A DNA stretch of 64,000 nt from Mycobacterium xenopi (GTDB lineage: Bacteria > Actinomycetota > Actinomycetes > Mycobacteriales > Mycobacteriaceae). Numbering within the stretch: position 1 is the first letter of the stretch; each line of letters starts with the position of its first letter. The position numbers and the translations under genes are program-made. The DNA is taken from positions 4,836,001 through 4,900,000 of the forward strand of contig NZ_AP022314.1 in NCBI RefSeq assembly GCF_009936235.1. Reading direction: 5' to 3'. Shown piece after piece: positions 53,449-61,917 of this stretch. Under the pieces are notes generated by a model. That model saw only the letters and a list, made by a program, of their open reading frames with translations. It ran no database searches and was not told where the DNA came from.

Positions 53449-56355
53449 TTACACGACAAGGTTGACCAGCCGCCCCGGCACCACGATCACCTTCCTGGGT
53501 GTAGCGCCGGCCAAGAACGCCTGCACCTTCTCGTCGGCCAGGGCCGCCGCCTGCAGCGTGTCGGGGTCGGCGTCGGCGGCAACCACGATGTGACCGCGCA
53601 CCTTGCCGTTGACCTGGACCGGATACTCGACGGTGTCGTCGACCAAGTAGTTGGCGTCGGCCACGGGAAACGGTCCGTGCGCAAGCGATTCGGTGTGGCC
53701 CAGCCGTGACCACAGTTCCTCGGCCATGTGCGGAGCCAGCGGAGCAAGCATCAAGATCAACGGTTCCACTGCCGCCCGGGGCACCGCGTTGCGGTGCTGC
53801 TTGGTGAGGTGGTTGGTGTATTCGATCAGCTTGGCCACCGCGGTGTTATTACGCAGTGCCGCATAGTCTTCCGACACGCCGGCGATGGTGCGATGCAGCA
53901 GCCGACGCGTGTCGAGGTCAAGCTCTGGGTGAGCGTCAGCGACCCGGGTTGCCCCAGTGTGCTCGTCGACCACCAGCCGCCACACCCGTTGCAGAAAGCG
54001 GTAAGCGCCGACGACGTCTTTGGTGGCCCACGGACGCGACGCTTCCAACGGTCCCATCGCCATCTCGTACACCCGCAGCGTGTCGGCGCCGTAGCTGTCG
54101 CAAATCTCGTCGGGCGACACCGAATTCTTCAGGCTCTTACCGATTTTGCCGAACTCTTGGAAGACTTCGATTTCGCCGTCCGGACCCGGGTACACATACT
54201 TGCCGTCGCGTTCAACCACGTCAGCGGCCGGCACATACGATCCGCGGGAATCGGTGTAGGCATAGGCCTGGATGTAGCCCTGGTTGACCAGGCGCCGGTA
54301 CGGTTCGCGCGAGCTGACGTGCCCGAGGTCGTAGAGCACCTTGTGCCAGAACCGGGCGTACAGCAGGTGCAGCACCGCGTGCTCGACGCCGCCGACGTAC
54401 AGGTCGACACCGCCCGGGTCGTTCGGCCCGTGCTCGGCTGGCCGCGGGCCCATCCAGTACACCTCGTTCTCTTTGGCGCAGAACCGTTCTGAGTTGTGTG
54501 GATCGGTGTAGCGCAGCTCGTACCAGGAGCTGCCCGCCCACTGCGGCATCACGTTGGTGTCGCGGGTATAGGGCTTTAGCCCATCACCGAGATCCAACTC
54601 GACATGCACCCAGTCGGTCGCCTTGGCCAAAGGTGGCGAGGGCTCGCTGTCGGCGTCATCCGGGTCGAAGGAGACCGGCGAATAGTCCGGCATGTCAGGC
54701 AGTTCCACCGGCAGTGCTGCCTCGTCAAGCGCGTGTGGGCGCCCGTCGCTGTCGTAGACAATCGGGAAAGGTTCACCCCAATACCGCTGCCTGGCGAAAA
54801 GCCAATCCCGCAGCTTGTATTCGACGCGGGCCCGGCCGCGGCCCTCGGCCTCCAACCGACGGGTGATCGTCTGCTTCGCGGTGGCAACATCCAGGCCGTT
54901 GAGGTAGTCCGAATTGACCAGTATTCCATCGCCCGTGTGGGCGGCTTGCGAAACATCGCCGCCGGCAATTACTTCCACGATGGGCAGTCCGAATTCGTGG
55001 GCGAACTCCCAGTCACGCTGGTCGTGGCCGGGAACCGCCATGATCGCGCCGGTGCCGTATCCGAGCAAGACATAGTCGGCGATGAAGATCGGTATCGGTT
55101 TGCCGTTCGCCGGGTTGGTTGCGTAGGCGCCCAGGAAGACACCGCTCTTCGCCTTGTTTTCTTGGCGCTCCAAATCGGACTTCGCAGCGATGGATCGCCG
55201 ATATGCGGCGACGGCGTCGATGGGGGTGGCGCCGCCGAACGTCCACTGCGGGTCCACGCCCTCCGGCCAACTGGGTGCGGCCAGGCGGTCGACCAGCTCG
55301 TGCTCGGGAGCCAGCACCAGATAGGTTGCGCCGAACATGGTGTCGGGGCGGGTGGTGAACACTTCGATGTCGACGGTTTCGCCGGCGGGTGTGCACGCTT
55401 CGAACAGTGCCGCCGCACCGGTGGAGCGCCCGATCCAGTTGCGCTGCATGGTCTTGACCTTTTCCGGCCAGTCCAGCAGGTCGAGGTCGTCGAGCAGCCG
55501 GTCGGCGTAAGCGGTAATCCGCATCATCCACTGGCGCAACCGTTTCCGAAACACCGGAAAGTTCCCGCGGTCGCTGCGCCCTTCGGCGGTGACCTCTTCG
55601 TTGGCCAGCACGGTACCCAGCCCGGGACACCAGTTCACCATCTCTTCCGAGCGGTACACCAACCGGTAGCTGTCGATCACGTCGGCTCGCTCACCGGCCG
55701 ACAGCGTCGCCCACTCGCGCCCGTCATCGAGACGGCGGACCCCGGAATCGAATTCGGCGATAAGTTCGTCGATCGGCCGAGCTTTGTTGGCGGCGGTGTC
55801 GAACCACGCGTTGTAGATCTGCAGGAATATCCACTGCGTCCACTTGTAGAAGTCGACATCGGTGGTCGCAAAGCTCCGCCTGCTGTCGTGGCCGAAACCC
55901 AGCCGCCCCAATTGGCGCCGGAAGTTTGCGATGTTGGCCTCGGTTCGGATCCGCGGGTGGGTACCGGTCTGCACCGCGTATTGCTCGGCCGGCAGACCGA
56001 ATGCGTCGAAACCCAACGCGTGCAAGACGTTACGTCCGATCATCCGGTGGTAGCGGGCGTAGACGTCGGTGGCGATGTAGCCCAGAGGGTGACCGACATG
56101 CAATCCCTCACCGGAGGGGTAGGGAAACATGTCCTGAACGAACAGCTTGTCTTCGGGCACCGCCGAGCCGTCGCTGGGCGCCAACGACCCGACCGGATTG
56201 GGGACATGGAACGTGCCCATCCGTTCCCAGTTGTCCTGCCAAGTCCGTTCGATGCGCCCCGCCAACTCCGCGGTGTAGCGGTACCGCGGGGTGTCGGAGT
56301 CCACGTCTGCAGCCGCGGTGTGCAGGCCAGCCGTGGCGGGCGGGGATTCGCTCAC
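53449..56355 (-). CDS. leuS: Leucyl-tRNA synthetase
   Basis: A 968-residue class Ia synthetase charging tRNA-Leu. The HIGH motif is HVGH at residues 86-89 (GLHVGHPLGYIATD), the CP1 editing domain has the conserved TTRPDTMFGATYL and GYGTGAIMAVPGHDQRD, and the KMSKS equivalent is KIGKSLKNS. The C-terminal YPVQVNGKVRGHIVV domain is complete. The length is normal for mycobacteria. ATG 56355 is used. In-frame integrity over 2.9 kb shows no frameshifts. Confidence 0.96.
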   Translation of the reverse strand: MSESPPATAGLHTAAADVDSDTPRYRYTAELAGRIERTWQDNWERMGTFHVPNPVGSLAPSDGSAVPEDKLFVQDMFPYPSGEGLHVGHPLGYIATDVYARYHRMIGRNVLHALGFDAFGLPAEQYAVQTGTHPRIRTEANIANFRRQLGRLGFGHDSRRSFATTDVDFYKWTQWIFLQIYNAWFDTAANKARPIDELIAEFDSGVRRLDDGREWATLSAGERADVIDSYRLVYRSEEMVNWCPGLGTVLANEEVTAEGRSDRGNFPVFRKRLRQWMMRITAYADRLLDDLDLLDWPEKVKTMQRNWIGRSTGAAALFEACTPAGETVDIEVFTTRPDTMFGATYLVLAPEHELVDRLAAPSWPEGVDPQWTFGGATPIDAVAAYRRSIAAKSDLERQENKAKSGVFLGAYATNPANGKPIPIFIADYVLLGYGTGAIMAVPGHDQRDWEFAHEFGLPIVEVIAGGDVSQAAHTGDGILVNSDYLNGLDVATAKQTITRRLEAEGRGRARVEYKLRDWLFARQRYWGEPFPIVYDSDGRPHALDEAALPVELPDMPDYSPVSFDPDDADSEPSPPLAKATDWVHVELDLGDGLKPYTRDTNVMPQWAGSSWYELRYTDPHNSERFCAKENEVYWMGPRPAEHGPNDPGGVDLYVGGVEHAVLHLLYARFWHKVLYDLGHVSSREPYRRLVNQGYIQAYAYTDSRGSYVPAADVVERDGKYVYPGPDGEIEVFQEFGKIGKSLKNSVSPDEICDSYGADTLRVYEMAMGPLEASRPWATKDVVGAYRFLQRVWRLVVDEHTGATRVADAHPELDLDTRRLLHRTIAGVSEDYAALRNNTAVAKLIEYTNHLTKQHRNAVPRAAVEPLILMLAPLAPHMAEELWSRLGHTESLAHGPFPVADANYLVDDTVEYPVQVNGKVRGHIVVAADADPDTLQAAALADEKVQAFLAGATPRKVIVVPGRLVNLVV

Positions 56356-56538
56356 GTCAACAGCGTATAAGGGCGCCGCCGGGTGGGCTTTAGGCCACAG
56401 GTTGGTTTCGGTTGCGTCGCGGACCGATCAGAGGTTGGTTCCAGGTCGATTCCAGGCCTTCTCGGCGGCGCGCCACCCTGGTTACAGTCGGCCCCTAACG
56501 ACCACTGTTTGCCCGAGCGTTCGAAAGGATCGACCCAG

Positions 56539-57368
56539 ATGACGCGGACCGCTCACAGCTGGCGGGCAGTGGCAGGCGGTGCAGCCGTCGGCTTCGCCGC
56601 TGCTGTGGGCTTTGCCAGCGCCATCGCATCGGCGGAGCCTGTGCTTCCGCCGCGGCCAACCCCGGCACCGCCGCCGATCGCCCAGAACGTCACCGGCGGG
56701 GTCGGCAACAGCGCCTCAGCTGCCGCGTTTCCGGTGGCGCCGGCTCCGGGGTCGTCGACAATGCCGCCGCCGCCGCGGCGCCTCTCCCGGGCCCCACGCT
56801 GCCGGTGCAGTCGACACCGGTTGCGGCCACCACCGGGACGCTGCGCGACTACTTGCAGTCCAAGGGCGTCAAACTCGAGCCGCAAAAGCCGCAGGGTTTC
56901 ACCGCGCTCGATATCACGCTGCCAATGCCAGCGGGCTGGACGCAGGTTCCCGACCCGAACGTGGCCGACCCATTCGTGGTGATCGCCAACCGATCCGGCA
57001 ACAGCCTCTACACCTCCAACGCCCAGGTGGTGGTGTACAAGCTGATCGGTGACTTCAACCCCCGCGAGGCCATCAGCCATGGCTTCGTCGACAGCCAGCA
57101 GCTGCCCGCCTGGCGGACCACCACCGCCTCGCTCGCCGACTTCGGCGGCTTCCCGTCGTCGATCATCGAGGGCACCTACCGGCAGAACGACATGACACTC
57201 AACACCTCCCGGCGCCACGTCATCGCCACCTCGGGGCCAGACAAGTACCTGGTGTCGCTGGCGGTGACCACGGACGTCGCCCGGGCTGTCGCCGAGGCGC
57301 CGGCCACCGACGCGATCGTGAACGGATTCCGGGTGAGCACGCCGGCGGCTGGAGGACCGGCGCGGTAG
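56539..57368 (+). pseudogene. mtc28: Proline-rich 28-kDa antigen homologue (mtc28), frameshifted
   Basis: The N-terminal frame from ATG 56539 encodes a signal peptide (TAHSWRAVAGGAAVGFAAAV ... ASAEP) and the Pro-rich start. The remainder (GTLRDYLQSKGVKLEPQKPQ, LDITLPMPAGWTQVPDPN, SSIIEGTYRQNDMTLNTSRR) is in another frame to the stop at 57368. The change lies in a GCC-repeat run near 56762-56785. Homology to M. tuberculosis Mtc28 is continuous across it, so a one- or two-base indel in that run restores a ~275-residue secreted protein. Real phase variation, mutation or sequencing error are all possible. Confidence 0.8.
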
Positions 57369-57386
57369 GCGTCGTATGGTTTGGCC

Positions 57387-57731
57387 GTGCTCATCATCGG
57401 GCTGGTTTGCGTGTGCGCTGCGGTTGCCGCTGCGGCTTTTGGCCTGCGGTCGGTGTCGCGGCCCGACACCCTTGCCGCCGCTGGGGTTCCCGCGCGAGCG
57501 CTCGCTCCGATTCAAGGCGCGGCTGCGGTCCTGCTTGGCAGCGGTGGTGCGGTGGCGCTAGCCGCCCCGAACCAGGCGTTGGTCATCGTGATCATGTGTG
57601 TCGTCGGCGCCGTGTGCACCGTGGCCGCCGGCTCGTGGCGGGCGGCACGGTATGCACTTCGCGGCCGCCGGGTGCTCGACTGCGCTGGCAACTGCTCCGG
57701 TTGCCCGCAGCTTGATCGCGCGAACCGCTAA
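57387..57731 (+). CDS. Small membrane protein (Rv0039c-like)
   Basis: A 114-residue protein with three membrane segments (LIIGLVCVCAAVAAAAFGL; IQGAAAVLLGSGGAVAL; ALVIVIMCVVGAVCTVAAG) and a cysteine-bearing C-terminal tail CAGNCSGCPQLD. GTG 57387 is preferred over TTG 57381. It is conserved next to mtc28 in mycobacteria. The role is unknown; the three tail cysteines could bind a metal. Confidence 0.75.
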   Translation: MLIIGLVCVCAAVAAAAFGLRSVSRPDTLAAAGVPARALAPIQGAAAVLLGSGGAVALAAPNQALVIVIMCVVGAVCTVAAGSWRAARYALRGRRVLDCAGNCSGCPQLDRANR

Positions 57732-57762
57732 GTCGCCCGGCGGGCCCGCTAATGGCTGATCG

Positions 57763-58368
57763 CTAGTTGCGGCTGATGTCGATCGGGTGGGTGGCCAGCA
57801 GTGACAGCGGCAGCGGCTGGCGCCGCAGCGCCCGCCCCCATAGGTCTACCCGGGGTCCCGCTAGCACGTCAGAGGGCAACGCCGACAAGACAATCCAGTC
57901 GTCGCGCTCGATCTCACCCTCAAGCTGACCGATCGTCCAGCCCGAGTATCCAGCGAAGATCCGCACCCCTTCCACCAGCGGCGCGATCACGTCGGGATCG
58001 GCGTCGAGATCGACCATCACGATGCGCCCGGTCACATGCCGCAGACCCGGCACACCCTGCGGGTCGGCGCCAACACGCAGCGCCCCCAAACACAATGCGG
58101 CGTCACGCTTCACCGGTCCCCCGATGAACATCGTCTTCGGTTTGGCCGCCAATTTCGCCCATTGCGGCAGCACGTTGTAGACGGCGGTGTCGCTGGGCCG
58201 GTTGAGCACCACTCCCAGCGTGCCGCCGTCGTTGTGCTCGACGACATAGATCACGCTGCGCCGAAATGTCGGCTCCAGCAGGTCGGTGTTCGCCAACAGC
58301 AGCGTGCCCGATCGCACTCGCTGCGCGGCGGGTGCGACATAGTCCTCGGGATCTTCGTGCTGCGCCAC
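57763..58368 (-). CDS. YqgE/AlgH family protein (Rv0038-like)
   Basis: A 201-residue YqgE/AlgH protein: AGTLLL-type start (VRSGTLLLANTDLLEPTFRR), YVVEHNDGGTLGVVLNRPS, FIGGPVKRDAALCL and YAGYSGWTIGQLEGEI are the family blocks. GTG 58368 is chosen by homology. The fold is known, but the molecular role is not settled. It is divergent from the MFS gene and convergent with the small membrane protein. Confidence 0.92.
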   Translation of the reverse strand: MAQHEDPEDYVAPAAQRVRSGTLLLANTDLLEPTFRRSVIYVVEHNDGGTLGVVLNRPSDTAVYNVLPQWAKLAAKPKTMFIGGPVKRDAALCLGALRVGADPQGVPGLRHVTGRIVMVDLDADPDVIAPLVEGVRIFAGYSGWTIGQLEGEIERDDWIVLSALPSDVLAGPRVDLWGRALRRQPLPLSLLATHPIDISRN

Positions 58369-58494
58369 GACACCATCATCGCACCCGCGCGTGGGCGCGG
58401 TGGCCATCAAGTGTGGGCGCAACCGATATTTGTGCTGTAGTTGAAGTGGTCTCAGGTCGGTCTTGGCCTGGCCGCTGTCGTGGAAGTAGGTTTT

Positions 58495-59784
58495 GTGGTT
58501 CAGACCCGGGCGCCAGTCACGCTCTGGCGCTCAGCGCGTGGTTTGCCTGACTTTTGGCGGCTGCTCGAGCTGCGCGTTGCCAGTCAATTTGGCGACGGTC
58601 TGTTCCAGGCAGCATTGGCGGGGGCGCTGTTGTTCAACCCCGAGCGGGCCACCAATCCTTTGGCGATCGCCGGCGCGTTCGCGGTGCTGTTCTTGCCGTA
58701 TTCGCTGCTTGGCCCGTTTGCTGGTGCGCTGATGGACCGCTGGGACCGCCGGCTGGTGCTGGTCGGGGCGAACATCGGTCGGCTCGGGTCGGTGGCCGCG
58801 GTGGGCGCGGCCTTGGCCGTCGGGGCCAACGATTGGACGGTGTTGTGTGGCGCGTTGATCGTCAACGGCTTCGGCCGCTTTGTGTCGTCGGGGCTGTCGG
58901 CGGCGTTGCCGCATGTGGTTCCCCGCCACAAGGTGGTCACGATGAACTCGCTAGCGAACGCCACCGGTGCTGTTGCCGCATTTGGCGGCGCCAACTTCAT
59001 GCTTCTGCCGCGCTGGCTTTTCGGCGCGGGCGACTCCGGCTCGGCGTCGATCATTTTCGTGGTCGCGATCCCGATCGCGATCGCCCTGACGCTGTCTTTG
59101 CGGTTTGCTGCCCACGCGCTCGGCCCAGACGACAGCAAACGCGCTGTGCGCGGATCGGTGATCTATGCGGTGATCACCGGCTGGCTGCGCGGCGTGCGCA
59201 CGGTTTTGGACCGGCCGACCGTGGCCGCCACTCTGTCCGGGTTGGCGACGCATCGCATGGTCTTCGGCGTCAATACGCTGCTGGTGCTGGTGTTGGTCCG
59301 GCATGCCGGGGCGGTGACCGTCGCGGGGCTAGGCACCGCGGTGCTTTTCCTCGCCGCCACCGGCGCTGGATCGTTTCTGGCCAACGCCCTGACCCCGCCC
59401 GCGGTGCGCCGCTGGAATCGCTTCATCGTGGCCAATGGCGCGCTGGCCGCCGGCGCGGTGATCCAAATCGCCGGTGCCACTTTGCAATTGGCGATAATGG
59501 TGCTGTGCGGGTTTCTGCTCGGCGTCATCGGGCAAGTCGTCAAGCTGTGTGCCGACACCGCGATGCAGATCGACGTCGATGACGCCCTGCGCGGCCACGT
59601 CTTCACGGTGCAGGATTCGCTGTTCTGGTTCTCGTTCATCGTTGCAGTTACCGTGGCGGCGTTGGTGATTCCCGACGACGGGCGTTCCCCGGCGCTGGTC
59701 TTGGCCGGTTCGTTGCTATACCTTGCGGGCCTGGGCGTGCACGCCCTGGTTGCCCGGCGCGGGCTAGCGGTGAGTAGTCGCTAA
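58495..59784 (+). CDS. Major facilitator superfamily transporter (Rv0037c-like)
   Basis: About 429 residues with ~12 membrane helices. The A-motif GALMDRWDRRLVLVGAN lies between TM2 and TM3. GTG 58495 is favoured: a GGAAGTAGG lies just upstream; a TTG at 58441 would add 18 residues. Proton-driven export or drug efflux is typical of the family, but no substrate is known. Its stop lies 9 bases before the next gene. Confidence 0.88.
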   Translation: MVQTRAPVTLWRSARGLPDFWRLLELRVASQFGDGLFQAALAGALLFNPERATNPLAIAGAFAVLFLPYSLLGPFAGALMDRWDRRLVLVGANIGRLGSVAAVGAALAVGANDWTVLCGALIVNGFGRFVSSGLSAALPHVVPRHKVVTMNSLANATGAVAAFGGANFMLLPRWLFGAGDSGSASIIFVVAIPIAIALTLSLRFAAHALGPDDSKRAVRGSVIYAVITGWLRGVRTVLDRPTVAATLSGLATHRMVFGVNTLLVLVLVRHAGAVTVAGLGTAVLFLAATGAGSFLANALTPPAVRRWNRFIVANGALAAGAVIQIAGATLQLAIMVLCGFLLGVIGQVVKLCADTAMQIDVDDALRGHVFTVQDSLFWFSFIVAVTVAALVIPDDGRSPALVLAGSLLYLAGLGVHALVARRGLAVSSR

Positions 59785-59793
59785 GGTAGCTGC

Positions 59794-60573
59794 ATGGCCG
59801 GTGCGGGCCCGATCGTTGACGACCTGCGCGCCGAAAGCGACGAACTGGATGCGCTGGTGGCGCCGCTGGCGGCCGAGCGTTGGACGGACCCGACACCCGC
59901 GGCGGGCTGGACCATCGCCCACCAGATCGGCCACTTGCTGTGGACCGACCGCGTCGCGCTCACCGCCGTCACCGACGAGGCGCGCTTCGCCGAATTCCTG
60001 GCGGCGGCCGCTGCCAATCCCACCGGCTTTGTCGACGACGGCGCCGATGAAATGGCGGCCCGGCCACCGGCCGAGCTGTTGGGCGACTGGCGGCTCACCC
60101 GCGCCCAGCTGCACGAGGCGCTGCTGACCGTGCCCGACGGGCGCAAACTGCCCTGGTTCGGGCCGCCGATGAGCGCGGCGTCGATGGCGACCGCGCGGCT
60201 GATGGAAACCTGGGCGCACGGACTTGACGTCGCCGACACGCTCGGCGTCCAACGACCAGCGACGCCGCGGTTGCGCTCCATCGCTCATCTCGGTGTGCGC
60301 ACTCGTGATTACTCCTTCGTCGTTAACGGCCTCACGCCACCGGCCGAGCCGTTTCTCGTTGAGCTGCGTGCACCCGACGGCAGCACCTGGTCGTGGGGTC
60401 CCGACGATGCTTCCCAGCGGGTGACGGGCTCGGCGGAAGACTTCTGCTTCTTGGTCACGCAGCGGCGCCCGCTCGCCACGCTTGACATCGCGGCCCACGG
60501 TGCCGATGCGCAACGGTGGCTGACCATCGCGCAAGCCTTCGCCGGCCCCCCGGGTCCGGGCCGTGGGCGATGA
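59794..60573 (+). CDS. Maleylpyruvate isomerase-family/DinB-like protein (Rv0036c-like)
   Basis: A 259-residue mycothiol-dependent maleylpyruvate isomerase-type protein: N-terminal four-helix DinB-like domain (DELDALVAPLAAERWTDPTP, AAGWTIAHQIGHLLWTDR, ETWAHGLDVADTLG) with the three metal His residues (HQIGH, WAHG), then an SCP2-like C-terminal domain. The metal-thiol chemistry is family knowledge. ATG 59794 follows the MFS stop closely, so the two are probably co-transcribed. Confidence 0.88.
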   Translation: MAGAGPIVDDLRAESDELDALVAPLAAERWTDPTPAAGWTIAHQIGHLLWTDRVALTAVTDEARFAEFLAAAAANPTGFVDDGADEMAARPPAELLGDWRLTRAQLHEALLTVPDGRKLPWFGPPMSAASMATARLMETWAHGLDVADTLGVQRPATPRLRSIAHLGVRTRDYSFVVNGLTPPAEPFLVELRAPDGSTWSWGPDDASQRVTGSAEDFCFLVTQRRPLATLDIAAHGADAQRWLTIAQAFAGPPGPGRGR

Positions 60574-60645
60574 GCGCGCGAAGAGAGACACGGCCCCACC
60601 AGGCCCCGCCGTGGGCGATGAGCGCGCGAAGAGAGACACGGCCCG
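60561..60645. repeat. Tandem 48-bp repeat before methyltransferase gene
   Basis: A 36-base sequence (CCGTGGGCGATGAGCGCGCG..., through AAGAGAGACACGG) occurs at 60561 and again at 60609, period 48 bases, identical in that part. It straddles the end of the Rv0036c-like gene and the leader of the next gene. It resembles short GATGAGCG..GAGAG intergenic repeats of mycobacteria; function unknown. Confidence 0.75.
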
Positions 60646-60649
60646 CGAA

Positions 60650-61360
60650 ATGAGCACCGCGGGGTGCGAAAAGCACGGCGGCTCTTCCTCACCGGCTGTG
60701 ACAGAAGCGCGGCTAGCGGCGGAGCAACGAACACACTGGCAGCAGACATACGCAGCCCATCCGCACCTTTACGGCGATCAGCCGTCCGAGGCGGCGAAGA
60801 ATGCACTGGCAGTGTTTCGCTCTACTGGGGTTAGCGCGCTTCTTGACCTTGGTAGTGGCCACGGCCGCGACGCATTGTTCTTTGCTCGCAACGGAATTGC
60901 AGTTCACGTCATCGACTTTAGCCCGACCGCATTACAACAACTCGCCGATACCGCTGCCGTGCAGGGCCTCACCGGTCGAATTACGGTGACGGAGCATGAT
61001 ATTCGCTATCCGCTGCCGGTCCCCGCGGGATCGGTTGATGCGGTGTTTGCACACATGCTGCTGTGTATGGCCTTTTCCACCAATACTATTCGCGCCATCG
61101 TCAGTGACGTTCGGCGCGTGCTACGGCCCGGCGGCGTTTTCGTCTACACCGTCCGCCATACCGGCGACGCACATTACCGTGCCGGAATCCCCCACGGCGA
61201 TGACATTTACGAGCACGGCGGGTTCGCCGTCCACTACTTCTCGCGTCGACTTATTGAGGAGCTGGCCGTCGACTGGACGCTTATCGACGTGCACGAGTTC
61301 TGCGAAGGCGAGCTGCCGCGGCGTCTTTTCTGCGTCACTCAGATCCGGCCCGCGGACTAA
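60650..61360 (+). CDS. Class I methyltransferase of lower GC
   Basis: A 236-residue methyltransferase from ATG 60650 (reading further upstream runs through the tandem repeat). Motif I is LLDLGSGHGRDALFFARNG, motif II HVIDFSPTAL, then EHDIRYPLPVPAGSVDAV and VLRPGGVFVYTVRHTG. It resembles thiopurine/tellurite-type small-molecule methylases. Codons such as TTT, ACT, TTA and CAA are more frequent than in the neighbours, a sign of recent acquisition. It is inserted between the Rv0036c-like gene and pcnA region. Confidence 0.85.
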   Translation: MSTAGCEKHGGSSSPAVTEARLAAEQRTHWQQTYAAHPHLYGDQPSEAAKNALAVFRSTGVSALLDLGSGHGRDALFFARNGIAVHVIDFSPTALQQLADTAAVQGLTGRITVTEHDIRYPLPVPAGSVDAVFAHMLLCMAFSTNTIRAIVSDVRRVLRPGGVFVYTVRHTGDAHYRAGIPHGDDIYEHGGFAVHYFSRRLIEELAVDWTLIDVHEFCEGELPRRLFCVTQIRPAD

Positions 61361-61377
61361 CCTGGCGCCCTGCCGGG

Positions 61378-61893
61378 TTACAGCGTGGCGGCGGCGTCGG
61401 CGGCCCCGTCACCGTCGCTGTCGCTGAGTTTGACGTCCCATCTACCGTCACCATCGCCGTCGACATACGCGGTGTCATAGCCGTCACCGTCACCGGTCAG
61501 CAGCACCCGGTCCGCCAGGCCGTTTCCGTCGAAGTCGAGCAGCCGGTCGTCGGCGCGACCGTCGTCGTCGAAGTCGACCAGCGGACCGCCGGTGTGCTCC
61601 GCGCCGTCCAGCCCGAACCACCGCAGCTGACCGCCGCGGTCGACGGCCACAGACCAGGTCCCGGTTCCGTCATCGGTGAAGTAGCTCTCCGCGGTGCCGT
61701 CGTTGTCGAGATCCAGCACGGCATGGTCAGCCAATCCGTCCCCGTCGAAGTCGGCCAGCGCGTCGTCGCGCAGCCCATCGGCGTCGAAATCCAGCCCGAC
61801 CGCGTCGAGTCGGCCATCGCCGTCGATGTCCAGGTCTGGTTGGCCGTCCCAGATCTTCGCCGTGCCGTCGTCTCCGCCCAGGCAGTACTCCAT
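61378..61893 (-). CDS. Asp-rich calcium-binding-type repeat protein (Rv3906c-like)
   Basis: A 171-residue protein, almost wholly of D-x-D-x-D-G repeats of 12-13 residues (DIDGDGRLDA, DFDGDGLADHAVLD, DLDNDGTAES, DFDDDGRADD, DFDGNGLADR, DGDGDGRWD, DSDGDGAAD), as in dockerin/thrombospondin type 3 calcium loops. No signal peptide is visible. ATG 61893 lies 24 bases after the pcnA stop, on the same strand, so the two may be one transcript. In M. tuberculosis an Rv3906c gene holds this place, from memory. Ca2+ binding is an inference from the repeat. Confidence 0.8.
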   Translation of the reverse strand: MEYCLGGDDGTAKIWDGQPDLDIDGDGRLDAVGLDFDADGLRDDALADFDGDGLADHAVLDLDNDGTAESYFTDDGTGTWSVAVDRGGQLRWFGLDGAEHTGGPLVDFDDDGRADDRLLDFDGNGLADRVLLTGDGDGYDTAYVDGDGDGRWDVKLSDSDGDGAADAAATL

Positions 61894-61917
61894 GCGATGT
61901 CCGACGCCGCGTGGCGG

